Shown in pieces: positions 21,201 through 29,510 of a stretch of DNA of 64,000 nt. The notes under the pieces are model-generated. The model was not told where the DNA came from, did not search any database, and saw only the letters and a list, made by a program, of their open reading frames with translations. The stretch is from contig JACDOX010000023.1 in NCBI GenBank assembly GCA_014549065.1, positions 4,352,808 to 4,416,807 on the forward strand, written 5' to 3'. This DNA is from Cardinalis cardinalis. Lineage: Eukaryota > Chordata > Aves > Passeriformes > Cardinalidae. Each line of letters begins with the position of its first letter. Position 1 is the first letter of the stretch. A program made the translations under genes and the position numbers.

Positions 21201-24200
21201 TATCTTGTCAAGCTTCACCATCATTCATACTGGTGTGGTGTGTTGGATGAAGCTGTTCAGTTCACTCAGCCAGTGATTCATAGGATATGCCCTGGTCACT
21301 CTAACACACAAATTTATACTTAGATTGCCACATGCTCTGATGACAACACTGTGAGGATTTGGCGCCTACAACGTTGTCCTGGGGAAGAGAAATCAGTATC
21401 CAGGAAAGCCAGCCTGGTGGGCTGGGTCACTCAGAAGAAACCAGAAGAACAACATGGAGCAGGTAAGGCTCCTGAGCTATCTTGCTCTGCAACACAGCTG
21501 CTGAATTTTGTCTGTTCTCTGTACCAACAAAAGCCTTTGGCTTGTTGGTACAGGGGTTTTTCTCATGTCAGGCAATTACTCATATAGCCAGAGAAGCACT
21601 TGTCCTTGTAAATACTTCTGCCATCAACAGGACAAGCTGGCTGAAGTAGCTTACAAGTATGTCAAAGTCTGTCAAAGCAGATACTCATTGACACAGCTTG
21701 TTGAGCAGCCAGATNTTTGGTGGGTTTCAGCAGGGTTTGATAATTGAACAGCCTAAGGAGACGTCAGTGTAGCAACAACTCACTTTTTTTTTTATTTCTC
21801 TATCAAATACTAACCAAGAGCAGTAGGATCATATGCTTTTTCTAGTTTGGTAGTTTACCCAGCAAAGGGCTGACAGCACATGTAGAGCCTTGGAACTCTG
21901 AACTGTTTGCTTCTGCACATAGCTGAGCTGTGCACAGAATTATTTCTCAGGTGCAGTTATCAGTGTTGTCTCTCTTTCTTCAGCCTCAGTCAATGGTACA
22001 GACCATATACAGCCAAATGAAATGCTGTGTAGTGAAAGTACTTCAAAAAAACATGTAGACAAGTGTGATGATTGTAANGAATTAGTCATTGACTAATCCA
22101 ATAATGATTGTCCCAGAATTAGTCATCTATTCATGTGTTAAGTGTAGTGAGCAAATGCAGTACCTTTCTGCAAAGCCTGGGCACTCAGACAAGTTGTGCA
22201 GCATGCTCTGAGCTAGCAAGCAGATGTGGGCACTGTAGAGAAGGGAGTCACTAAGCAGGTAGTACCCCAGAGCAGAAGAAAGGAAACCTGATCATAATAT
22301 TAGCTTTGATTTGTCTGTAACCTGCATCTTGTTGCAGTAGAGTAGGTGAAAGGAGGAGAAGTGCCCTCCCCGCAAAGTGAAGTTAGATGAGCTTCTCTGC
22401 AGAGTAGTTCTGAAACTAAGAATACAATAGCTTCCCAGCAGCTGCTGCTGTGACTTCCTGCATTCCACCTATCTTTTTGAGCCACCCTCCAAATGAATTT
22501 CATCTTGGCTAGCACAAATAAAGGCCGAAGGTCTCCGAATCCCACTAATGGGATAACATTACCTCTAACCTTTTGCCAGTGAGTAACAAGTCTAACAGGA
22601 AGTTTGCAGGACAATGGGAGGGAGAGTGCCAGGNCCACTACATAGCTGGTAATTGTTTTGTGTGTGCAAAATTGTTTTGTTTTTTGAGCCTCCTCAGAGA
22701 GAGCTCAAAAATATCTGTGTGTCCTAGTGCCAGAAAAATAGAAGTAAGCATAGGTTTAGACCAAAACCATGACATCTAAAGTATCTTGTACACTAAGACT
22801 TTACAAGTCAGGTTTGGCAATAATACCAGAAAAAATTACTTATTTCTCCTTGCTCTTGCTGCATGAAAGTAACACAGGAGAGAAGAGGAAGTACACAGAC
22901 ACTGCAAACACAAGAGCAGGCTTCCTGCTGACCTTGGCTCTCCAATACAAAACACGTGCTGGTAGAATATAGACATTATCTGCAGAGACTAATTCAGAGC
23001 TGGCAAGCAGAGGACTGTTTCAGACCTGCTGGGATGAATCTAGGTAGTTCCCCACCCATTTCTGACGAACAAATTAGGAGATTAAGGTTGTGTATTGATT
23101 GTTGACCTATTTCATCGAGTGTAGCAACCAGAGTTTCCTCTTTGGCAATTACTTTTGTGGTTTCTTTTAAGTTGTACTACTTTCTCTGTGGTTTTGTGTA
23201 GCCAAATTTCTGGAGCAGGCTTGTGCATGGACAATTTGTGAGTCTTAATCTGGAGATTGATAATACCACTCTAGAAGATTTGTGGCAGAGAAGNTAGGAA
23301 ACATCCAAAATAACCTGCTTTGGTGTGATGCACGTTGACTGCAGGTGTTTGCAGTACTGTACCATGTGCAGTGGCAGCATAAATGGAAACAGCTTCAAAC
23401 TGGCCTGGTAGAAATCTNAATAATGCATGCAGTCTTAGAAAAAAAAAGCCTGATCTTCATATTCTTTATCTTGAATTTGTGTTTGCTTCTTGCCATGACA
23501 CTTATCCTACTCCCAGGATAACTCTTTTTCCATTATCCAGTGTGTCCACAGCATAACTCTCAGACCAATTTGGGATTCAAAGTACTCATACCCAACTAGT
23601 CATGCAATATTTCTGCTGAATGAATTTGTGGTAATCATTATGGATCAAGAGTTGCTGAGCTTGCTGTTTTCTTCCCCCCTAGGAGCTTAGATTTTTGAGT
23701 GCAACTAATTTCCCAGCTGAGTTATTATTGTCTTGTAAGTGCTCATTAAACCAAAGATTAGGAGAAGAAATCTTGGCAGTAATATTTGCATAGCCCAGAT
23801 ATAAGCAAGTTGTTATGAAGTAGCCTATTTTATCAGGAAAGGAGCCTTTAACTCTGGTTTTTTGTGTTGAAATTATTTGTAGTGGGATCCTTTAATATGG
23901 GATCCTATTAAGTTTTGCTCTGATGCAGCAGTACTTGTATTTTGGATACCAGTTAGATAATACAGTGAAAGGATCAGAAGAGTTTTAGTATGGTATATAA
24001 CCAGGCCTGTAGGTGCTCACTCAACATGTTGTTTGTGAGACAGCCNAGCACTGTAAAGAACCTGGCAGGTTATTCACACTAGACTTCTCATTGTTCTAAT
24101 GAAGTGCTTTATAGTGCAGCGCTAGTGCTCAGAGTGGGCAGTTTGGATTAAACCCCTGGTATACACAAAAAATTTAGTGCTCTTCTGCCCAGCAGTGGAA

Positions 24201-27200
24201 GTGCACAGAGGAACTGAAGGCACTACCCCATTTAATTGCATCACCACGAGTTAGGTGAATGAGAAAGAATTGTATTTGCTGGGAATGTCCTGAAAAAGGC
24301 AGGAATGATGAATCTGACTCCATGTTCTCAGATGGCTAATTTATTACTTTATCATACTATATCATATTAAAGAATATTATACTAACTGCACTAAAGAATA
24401 CAGAAAGGATACTTACTAAATGCTAAAAGAATAATAATGAAAACTCGTGACTCTCTCCAGAGTCCCNACACAGCTTGGCCCTGATTGGCCAAAGAATCAA
24501 AACAACTCACACCAGAATCCAATGAAACAATCACCTGTGGGTAAACAATCTCCAAACACATTCCAAAACAGCAAAACACAGGGGAAGCAAATGAGATAAG
24601 AGTTGTTTTCCTTTTCTCTGAGGCTTCTCAGCTTCCCAGGAGAAAAATCCTGGACGAAGGAGTTTTTTCAGAGAATGTGAATGCCATAAGAAAGCAGGCA
24701 TCTTACAAACCTACTAATGTGTTCCCTGTGGAAGGGGGCTGGAGATAAAAACATTTGAAAAAATTAAAATAACGCTCTCTAATATTGCTGCAGACTGAGA
24801 TCCTTGCTATGTGTGATTCTCACTGTTGTTAGTGAGGTCCTTATGTCCCTACCTATGACTGGTGTTTTCTGAGTGTTCAAAATTTCTCTTTTACAAGCAG
24901 GGCATTTATATTTTGGCTAGTGAGCTCAGAAGCCNCTGTGAAATACCTGTTTGGGAATCATTTGTTGAGAGATTTTATTTCCTTTGGAATTAAGTCCTTG
25001 TTCAGTAGGTGAAGAATTTCTCAAGCTTCCCTAGGTGTGGTTAATAACTACTGCCTCCATTCTAATACAACACTGCAGAAAGTCCACCAGCAAAAAGACA
25101 AGAGAATGAAAGAATGTTCTTCACTAAAAATATTTAAAATCTGCAGCCAGTAACACCTGACCAGGAGCATTATTCACATGCTTGAGCATCACAGTGTAAA
25201 GCTTCCTTGCTACTGTAATTAGCCATGGGACTTGCTTGCAGTACCTTTGTCCATCAGCTTAGTTATGGAGCTGTTAAAGATGCATGGCAGGAGGGGACCA
25301 GCCAAGCAGTTGTCTGGAAAAGCAAAATCCAAAGCTCCAGCAAGGCTAGATACACTTGGAAGAGTCAAGATTTGTTTTGTCTGTTCTTTTTGGCTGTAGC
25401 TCATGTAAGAACCCTCACGACCAAAGGGATAGATGTCAGACATGACACAAATGTACTGCATTATGCTTTATCAGTGTGATACAGGATTTTATAAAGGACT
25501 TGTACCAGTTTAACCAAAATCAGAGGGATTTATACAGCTTCTTAGTTCAGAAGGGTGTATTTGATCCACAGGGTCAGCACTGATTCATCTCCTGGTTGGA
25601 AGGGGTGTTTTTTAAAAAGACTGTCCTTAATTTGTTGTTCTGTGTTCCTCATCAGACTTTTCATTTCTCCCCTCCCAGGGCCAGCAGCCAGCCCACAGAG
25701 CACTCCTGCCAAGGCCCTGAGAGCGGGCAGTGTGTGCATTTCCTCACCACGGCCTGCTGCCTGTGCTCCCACCCAGTGCGGAGACCTCCCGCTGCCCACG
25801 TGCACTCCCACTGCTGCTCCCAAAACCCCGACCACCACGGCCTCCACCCCAGCCAGGCCACCTGCAGCCAGCCCCTCTGCGTCCCCCAAACTGATCCCTT
25901 CCTCCAGAATGTCCATCAAGCACTGGGTTACAAGGACTCCCTGCTCTTCTCCTCTAGAAGTGGAGAAAAAGGCTCCTTCTCCTAGAAAAGCCCTGGCAGA
26001 AGTCACCCAAGTCACCCAGGATCTCCTGGAAGCTGCTNGTCCTCCTCAAGTGCCTCACTCACAGTTTGAAAAGCGTGCCAAGAGAAGGCTTGACTGCAGC
26101 AAGGAGGCTGATGCAGGGCAGAAGTGTCTGCAGGGCTGTAGCTGTGTGACTGAGCTGGACCATGCAGCTAAGAAATCCAAGCTGAATTTATGTCACTTGG
26201 TTCCAGACCAAAAGGCTTCTGATGAAGACTCTCTCAGCCTGGCTGACTTGTGTAACCACCACGAAGGCTCCAGCCACAGCCCAAAAGAGCCTTCCCTTTC
26301 TGGAAGCCATATTAATCCATCAGGCATTCAAACTTCCCCCCATATTTTCAGATCTCCACNTGGGAAAGACTCTGAGGTAGTAGATAAAGAGAACAGTTCT
26401 CCTGAAAGAAAAAATTGGTTGTCTGCTCTGGGAGAGAAGCTACGGACTGGCAGAGCTGGCAGCCAGAGCACATCAAACAGCCCCCTGCCATCCTGCAGCC
26501 CTGGTGCCAAGAGACACGAGTCTGTGGCAGTGNCCACTTCACCAAAAACTGTAAGTAGGGCAGCCAACAACATCCTCGTGAAACAAGTTCTCCCTACCTG
26601 CCACTCTCCCTTNGTTTGTTCCCTCCTGCTCAGACACAAGGAATTATCTGATCCCTTTGACTATGGATAAAAGGGATGATTTCTGGCCTAATAAGGCAGA
26701 TACGTGAATGCTGTTATCTGCTAATCCTCTCCACTCAGGAACAGAATTTTTATGACGTGTCCTTCATTTTCAAGGGACTTTAGGCTCACAGGAGCTCAGA
26801 GATCCTTGCAGCTCCCAGCTGGATGTTAGAAGGATGTCGCCATCTTAAATACAGCTCTACTCTGAGAGGCACAATAATGCCAATAGCTTTCCTGGCAGAT
26901 CTCCTGTTTGTGTTCACCATCACATCTGTCTGTTTATGTTACTGGAAAGCCACTTAAACATTGGAAGAAAGAGCTAAATTCTCTTCCAGCTCAGGTAGCA
27001 AAAGAATTTGTTACCCATGTTAAAACTGTGGGGCATTAAATAATGCCTTCAGTTCCTTCAATGGAAAACTAGAGGAAAACAACAAGTGTGCAAGAGTGGG
27101 AGGGCAGGATTTGAACTACATTATCCTACTTTTGGTGTACAGGAAGGCTGGGACAGAACTCATCCTAGGATCTAAAATTAAAGTTAAGCTTGTAAAGCAG

Positions 27201-28115
27201 CTAAAAATGTTGGCATGAGGGCCTAACTAGGAAATTACAATTACGTTTTCTAAAACAAACCAAACTTGACTTGTCCCTGAAACTGGACTCCCAAGTCCTC
27301 CAGTGTCTTTGACTGAGTCTCATTTCAGTAAATGGTAGGTAAATTTTCAGTCATCAAATTTTAGTTGTACTCTTGAATATCTGATGCTAAAAGTTGTTGC
27401 CNTCATTGAGGCTTATCTCATTTCTCACCTGATTTCATCCCTTCCAACACTTCTATCAGATACTACCTGGGCAAAGCACCAGTCCTGAAGTTATTTATAG
27501 CAGCTGGACTCTTCATGTTGTGGTTGTACCAAGAAACCTTGGTTATAGGAAATCTACAACTACTTGTGACTACTTGTGCTTTATGCTGTACATGTTTAAA
27601 CACAAGACAGAGATATTTGCCCTGGAGAGAGATTACTACAGAACAATTATCTTTCCTGCTCAATATGCCCTGATTCAGATTTTGGGATGCTCCTGTGGTG
27701 TTCTCATAGCCTGAGGAGATGCCAGGAATACCTGACAGCATTCGGTGAATTTGCTGTATCTTGGAAATCTGCAGCTCTCTTACCTGCTGTAGGGAAGCTG
27801 AAACTGCAGCTGGAGTGCATTTCTCATGGCANTGGGACATCCCCAGGATTTAGACAGTGTTTCCTGTAGATAGGAAGCCTCTTACCTGTGAGACAGATTG
27901 TAGTAAGGAACCTTTCATTTACTCTCTTCGTTGGGAAGCTGAGCAAACTGGAGCAATGATGAAGGGGAGACTTTTGAGATTCCTGCAGCATATGAGCTGT
28001 TCACCCAAAAGTGTTTCATGCTAATTTTGGTTTTATTTCCTGCTAGGCTGCAGCCACTTCAGTTTCCATGAGGAAGATCTGCACATACTTCCACAGAAAG
28101 CCACAGAATGACTGA
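6155..28115 (+). CDS. DTL: DTL (CDT2), substrate receptor of the CRL4-Cdt2 ubiquitin ligase, complete
   Basis: WD40 protein that docks on DDB1 of the nuclear CUL4 ligase and recruits substrates bound to chromatin-loaded PCNA (CDT1, p21, SET8). Exons: 6155-6200, 6755-6880, 7720-7818, 8147-8208, 8300-8420, 8871-8936, 10061-10176, 10853-10926, 11837-11940, 12909-13013, 15266-15378, 18839-18928, 21324-21462, 25679-26550, 28047-28115. Lengths sum to 2202 nt, i.e. 733 codons plus TGA, with every phase consistent; human is 730 residues. Seven-bladed WD40 domain, residues about 40-390; WDXR DDB1-contact motifs at about 123-126, 166-169 and 242-245. Residues 421-711 are a Ser/Pro-rich disordered tail, with a Thr-Pro at about 463 aligning with the human Thr464 CDK site that controls FBXO11 binding. 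A PIP box (KICTYF) is at about 721-726. The start has G at -3 and aligns with the human start. Six ambiguous bases fall in the coding sequence. Confidence 0.97.
6201..6754 (+). other. DTL: DTL intron 1, GC-rich and with an assembly gap
   Basis: Almost wholly composed of a GC-rich minisatellite (6205 to about 6640) that includes the 185-N gap at 6251-6435. True intron length is unknown. Long frames read across it on both strands are repeat artefacts. Confidence 0.85.
6205..6640. repeat. GC-rich minisatellite with 185-N gap
   Basis: The motif ccgcgccttacccctgctgc recurs on both sides of the gap, starting near 6208, 6451, 6494 and (variant) 6543, a period of about 43-49 bp. A second shorter repeat (gcgcgccttcc and gcgggccttgcc units) follows to about 6640. 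The gap 6251-6435 lies inside the array, so it is probably a collapsed or unsequenced repeat. Confidence 0.85.
6755..6880 (+). CDS. DTL: DTL exon 2
   Basis: Encodes residues about 16-58: GPSSALPLQHLLESYQCS and then SYGETGMPVPPFGCAFST. The acceptor is ccgttgtag and the donor gtaaag. The YGETG.PVPPFGC block is the conserved lead-in to the first WD40 blade. Confidence 0.94.
7720..7818 (+). CDS. DTL: DTL exon 3
   Basis: Encodes residues about 58-91: APNLEHILAVANEEGFVRLY and onward to NLIFK. The acceptor is tcttttcag; the donor is gtagat, which is off consensus. The N at 7781 is the third base of a GAN codon (Asp or Glu). Confidence 0.95.
8147..8208 (+). CDS. DTL: DTL exon 4
   Basis: Encodes EWQAHSNAVFDLAWVPGEH and RI, residues about 91-111. 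The acceptor is tcttgttag and the donor gtaagc; it ends in phase 0. The AHxNAVFDLAW motif is the start of a WD40 blade (GH-like dipeptide). Confidence 0.96.
8300..8420 (+). CDS. DTL: DTL exon 5
   Basis: Encodes residues 112-152: VTASGDQTAKVWDVRAGELL and GICKGHQCSLKSVAFSRFEK. The acceptor is tctgaag and the donor gtaaat. It contains WDVR; from memory the human residue is Lys (WDVK), so this bird has an extra WDXR-type motif. Confidence 0.96.
8871..8936 (+). CDS. DTL: DTL exon 6
   Basis: Encodes AVFCTGGRDGNIMVWDTRCN and KK, residues about 152-174. The acceptor is ttttctctcag and the donor gtaaat. It carries the first canonical WDXR (DWD box) that contacts DDB1. Confidence 0.97.
10061..10176 (+). 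CDS. DTL: DTL exon 7
   Basis: Encodes DGFYRQVNQISGAHNVADKQ, then a basic linker KPKKSMRNLRGLAPLV, residues about 174-212. The acceptor is gatttctttcag and the donor gtgggt; phase 0. The Lys/Arg-rich loop is more variable than the blades around it and may act in nuclear import, which is inferred. Confidence 0.95.
10853..10926 (+). CDS. DTL: DTL exon 8
   Basis: Encodes DFQQSVTVVLLQDEHTLISA and GAVDG, residues about 213-237. The acceptor is ctttttaag and the donor gtaagg. Confidence 0.96.
11837..11940 (+). CDS. DTL: DTL exon 9
   Basis: Encodes residues about 237-272, GVIKVWDLRRNYAAFRQDPL then a short loop to GTSTRRL. The acceptor is ctcttgcag and the donor gtgagc. WDLR is the second canonical DWD box. 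The N at 11849 is a third-base position of Val (GTN), silent whatever the base. The exon is GC-richer than its neighbours. Confidence 0.96.
11941..12908 (+). other. DTL: DTL intron 9
   Basis: 968 bp. An A+T-only stretch near 12286-12335 includes a perfect 20-bp palindrome; nothing else is notable. Confidence 0.6.
12302..12321. repeat. Perfect 20-bp A+T palindrome
   Basis: The sequence reads the same on both strands and lies inside a 50-bp run of A and T only (about 12288-12335). It is probably a decayed AT microsatellite. Confidence 0.8.
12909..13013 (+). CDS. DTL: DTL exon 10
   Basis: Encodes residues about 272-307: GYSSLVLDSTGANLFANCTD then DSIYMFNMTSLRTTP. The acceptor is ttctctgtag and the donor gtaagc. 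Near identical to human in the blade core. Confidence 0.96.
13897..14071. repeat. Five-copy minisatellite in DTL intron 10
   Basis: The core GCTCCAGCTGGATGGAGC, followed by tcctgtgc, is identical in five copies starting at 13897, 13933, 13967, 14011 and 14047, with spacers of variable length (periods 36, 34, 44, 36). The core has inverted arms GCTCCA and TGGAGC, so each unit can fold on itself. Confidence 0.92.
14093..14158. repeat. GC-rich 38-bp tandem duplication
   Basis: Two copies of a 28-bp block, gcagagggcagtgcccgccc and then gccctcgg (14093-14120) and a 2-base variant (14131-14158), directly downstream of the minisatellite. Confidence 0.85.
14515..14875. repeat. Tandem duplication, about 174 bp, two copies
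   Basis: Copy 1 is 14515-14685 and copy 2 is 14689-14875. Both contain ggcccttgtggtac, gtcagccatttgg, ctttagcaaacac, taaatacaggagagc and ggaggaaggagcagccagtg. Copy 2 has a small insertion (tgatgaaataaagctgctgg region). The copies differ at many single bases, so the event is not recent. Confidence 0.88.
15266..15378 (+). CDS. DTL: DTL exon 11
   Basis: Encodes residues about 307-344: VAVFSGHQNSTFYIKSSTSP then DDQFLVSGSSDCNAYIWK. The acceptor is ttttctcttcacag and the donor gtgagg; phase 0. A classic WD40 blade with GH and SGSSD...YIWK. The N at 15348 is a third base of Gly (GGN), silent. Confidence 0.97.
15379..18838 (+). other. DTL: DTL intron 11
   Basis: 3460 bp of ordinary mixed-composition sequence. 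I see no recognisable mobile element, exon or RNA gene. Confidence 0.6.
18839..18928 (+). CDS. DTL: DTL exon 12
   Basis: Encodes VSEPSLPPRILLGHSQEVTS and IAWCPSDFTK, residues 345-374. The acceptor is ggaatttttaag and the donor AAG|gtttgt, which is weak. Its 90-nt length means skipping would keep the frame but delete most of one blade. Confidence 0.95.
18929..21323 (+). other. DTL: DTL intron 12
   Basis: 2395 bp. An LTR fills 20442-21076; the remainder (18929-20441) shows nothing clear. Confidence 0.7.
20442..21076 (-). mobile_element. Solo LTR (endogenous retrovirus, passerine type) in DTL intron 12
   Basis: About 635 bp running from TGTGAGGCAG to GTTCCCACA. On the minus strand a TATAAAAA box (plus 20672-20679) is followed about 100 bp later by AATAAA (plus 20572-20577), the order expected for U3-R of an LTR, so it lies antisense to DTL. 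Landmarks such as cttcagacttgtttattatt and ccaacatcaccacagaagat match an LTR I recognise from songbird genomes. I could not find a convincing target-site duplication, so the exact ends are uncertain. No internal retroviral genes are present. Confidence 0.8.
21324..21462 (+). CDS. DTL: DTL exon 13
   Basis: Encodes residues 375-421: IATCSDDNTVRIWRLQRCPG, then a Lys/Glu-rich stretch with VGWVTQKKPEEQHGAG. The acceptor is ttatacttag with a poor polypyrimidine tract; the donor is gtaagg. It closes the last WD40 blade. An LTR ends only 247 bp upstream. Confidence 0.95.
21463..25678 (+). other. DTL: DTL intron 13
   Basis: 4216 bp, the longest DTL intron. A 400-bp LTR fragment lies at about 24286-24686. 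Elsewhere I see only chance frames. Confidence 0.7.
24286..24686 (-). mobile_element. LTR (endogenous retrovirus, passerine type) in DTL intron 13
   Basis: A 400-bp block containing gaatgatgaatctgactcc, aactcgtgactctctcc and cttctcagcttcccagg, all features of an abundant songbird LTR recognised from memory. AATAAA on the minus strand (plus 24340-24345) suggests it is antisense to DTL. Ends are placed at TG and CA but no target duplication is evident, so they are approximate. It contains no coding sequence. Confidence 0.78.
25679..26550 (+). CDS. DTL: DTL exon 14 (large C-terminal exon)
   Basis: 872 nt encoding residues 421-711, the disordered regulatory tail. The acceptor is cccctcccag and the donor gtaagt. 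Conserved islands against human are QSTPAKA, CGDLPLPTCTPT (the Thr-Pro equals human Thr464, a CDK site), MSIKHWVTRTPCSSP, SPRKAL, KRRLDCSKE, CVTELD and ENSSPERKNWL. Many Ser-Pro and Thr-Pro sites fit CDK control. Ambiguous bases at 26038, 26360 and 26533 fall at first, second and first codon positions and could change residues. The open frame runs on 5' to 25555, but that part is intron. Confidence 0.95.
26551..28046 (+). other. DTL: DTL intron 14
   Basis: 1496 bp of ordinary sequence. No repeat, exon or RNA gene seen. Confidence 0.65.
28047..28115 (+). CDS. DTL: DTL exon 15 with PIP box and stop
   Basis: Encodes AAATSVSMRKICTYFHRKPQ and ND, then TGA at 28113-28115 (residues 712-733). KICTYF is the PCNA-binding PIP box known at the human C-terminus. 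The acceptor is tttcctgctag. The protein stops four residues after HRK-P, whereas human continues for about ten more residues. Confidence 0.93.
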   Translation, partial: AAATSVSMRKICTYFHRKPQND

Positions 28116-28870
28116 AACAGCGTGCGGCGCTTACACCTGAGGGATGTTGACACCAGGCTATCAAGACCAGACTTAACAATGCCAACCACAATGCACCAGG
28201 ATTACACAATTTGTTGTCAGACCTTCATGGACTTGAGGTTTTAGTCTTCCCATTTTTAAAGTTGTTATCAGTTGAAGTGAGCTGAGTATGTAAAATCTAC
28301 ACAAAATTTACTCATGGTCTCTTTCTGACTTAGGGTATGTAATTTTTTATAAACAAAGTATTTTTTACGTGGCAACTGTTCTAGTCCAAAGACAGACACA
28401 GCTCTGCTGTGTATTGTTTGCAGGCACATAAGGCGTGTCAGTTTATGTTACTAATCTGCTGTTCAAACTGCCACTACTTTAGAGTAGTGTGTAAATCATT
28501 ACACTCTCCTGAAAAGTAACTGTTGGAATGTATGTACAGAAATTTACTGGAGGTACATCTGAGCCTCTTCATGCTGAATGGCATTTCTACAGTTATTCCT
28601 CTAGTACTGCAATGACTTCCTGCTTCCAGCAGGGAAGTTAGCAATGTGTTAATTAAATCTAAAAACCTTTTAAATAGCCCACATCCATCTGATGGTGACT
28701 ATGGTGTAAGAAGAGACAAAGTTTTAATCAAGTACATAATGCCTGTGATCCCCTTGCTATCCCCCTTCTTCTCCCACCCTGGAAACTACTGTATTTTTTT
28801 TGCCTTCTTAGCTGCCTCTTGAGCCATCAGCACAACAGCTCTTAAGACCAAAAGTTTATCTCTTTACTGA

Positions 28871-28876
28871 AATAAA
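28871..28876 (+). promoter_or_regulatory. DTL: Candidate proximal polyadenylation signal of DTL
   Basis: AATAAA 756 bp after the stop codon, followed by G/T-rich tggtaaggtgtgtt, a plausible downstream element. Confidence 0.5.
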
Positions 28877-29490
28877 ATACTGGTAAGGTGTGTTCAGAGA
28901 ATTAGTTTGATCTGTCCTAAACAGGTATCCCCTAACAGCCCATTGCCAGTCAGTCCTTACAGGTTGAGCCTGTAGCAAAGGCATTATAACATACCTTCAT
29001 AACAGTTTTATAATACAGTAGTTACAAAATAATACCTGTAAATTGTGGGAGAGGCAACTGACGTTTTAGAAAGCACTTGAGAGCATTTACATATTAATGT
29101 TAAAGGCTTTGCCATTGTAAGTTGTCCCCAGTGCTGATAGAACAAAGTCACTGAAATGAGATCACTGGCTAATGACACTAATTCCTCAGCCGTGCTTTTC
29201 CCAGGATCTTTTNGTAGAAGACCCCTATCTTATGTTGGAGCATTTACTCTGTTTTCCTGTGTAATCATTCCCATGAACTTCAAAACCAATCAAATCCTTT
29301 GAAACCTTATTATGTTTTTCCACTGCAGAAGAGTTGAGGTATATGAAGGGGATGATTCCACTACCGTGTATCTTCTATCTTAAATTTTAACCTCTACTTT
29401 ACAGTAACATTGGAAAGTANGGTAGCTGAAAGGGATTAGAAGGAAACAAACTGTTTTGTATTTTATGTGATAGATTGTATTTTGCAAGGA

Positions 29491-29496
29491 AATAAA
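29491..29496 (+). promoter_or_regulatory. DTL: Candidate distal polyadenylation signal of DTL
   Basis: AATAAA 1376 bp after the stop, followed by gcttttgtaaaaggtctgtt. Confidence 0.45.
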
Positions 29497-29510
29497 TTAC
29501 TTGAGAGAAA

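Larger units (their letters stand above)
28116..29510 (+). other. DTL: DTL 3' UTR (extent inferred)
   Basis: Non-coding sequence after the DTL stop. Polyadenylation signals AATAAA occur at 28871-28876 and 29491-29496, giving possible ends near 28.9 or 29.5 kb. Length is inferred from signals only. Confidence 0.55.

Noticed and set aside
25555..26670. A single 371-codon frame as a stand-alone gene
   Set aside because: Only 25679-26550 is coding; this is DTL exon 14 with intron read-through on both sides. The apparent ATG at 25555 is intronic.
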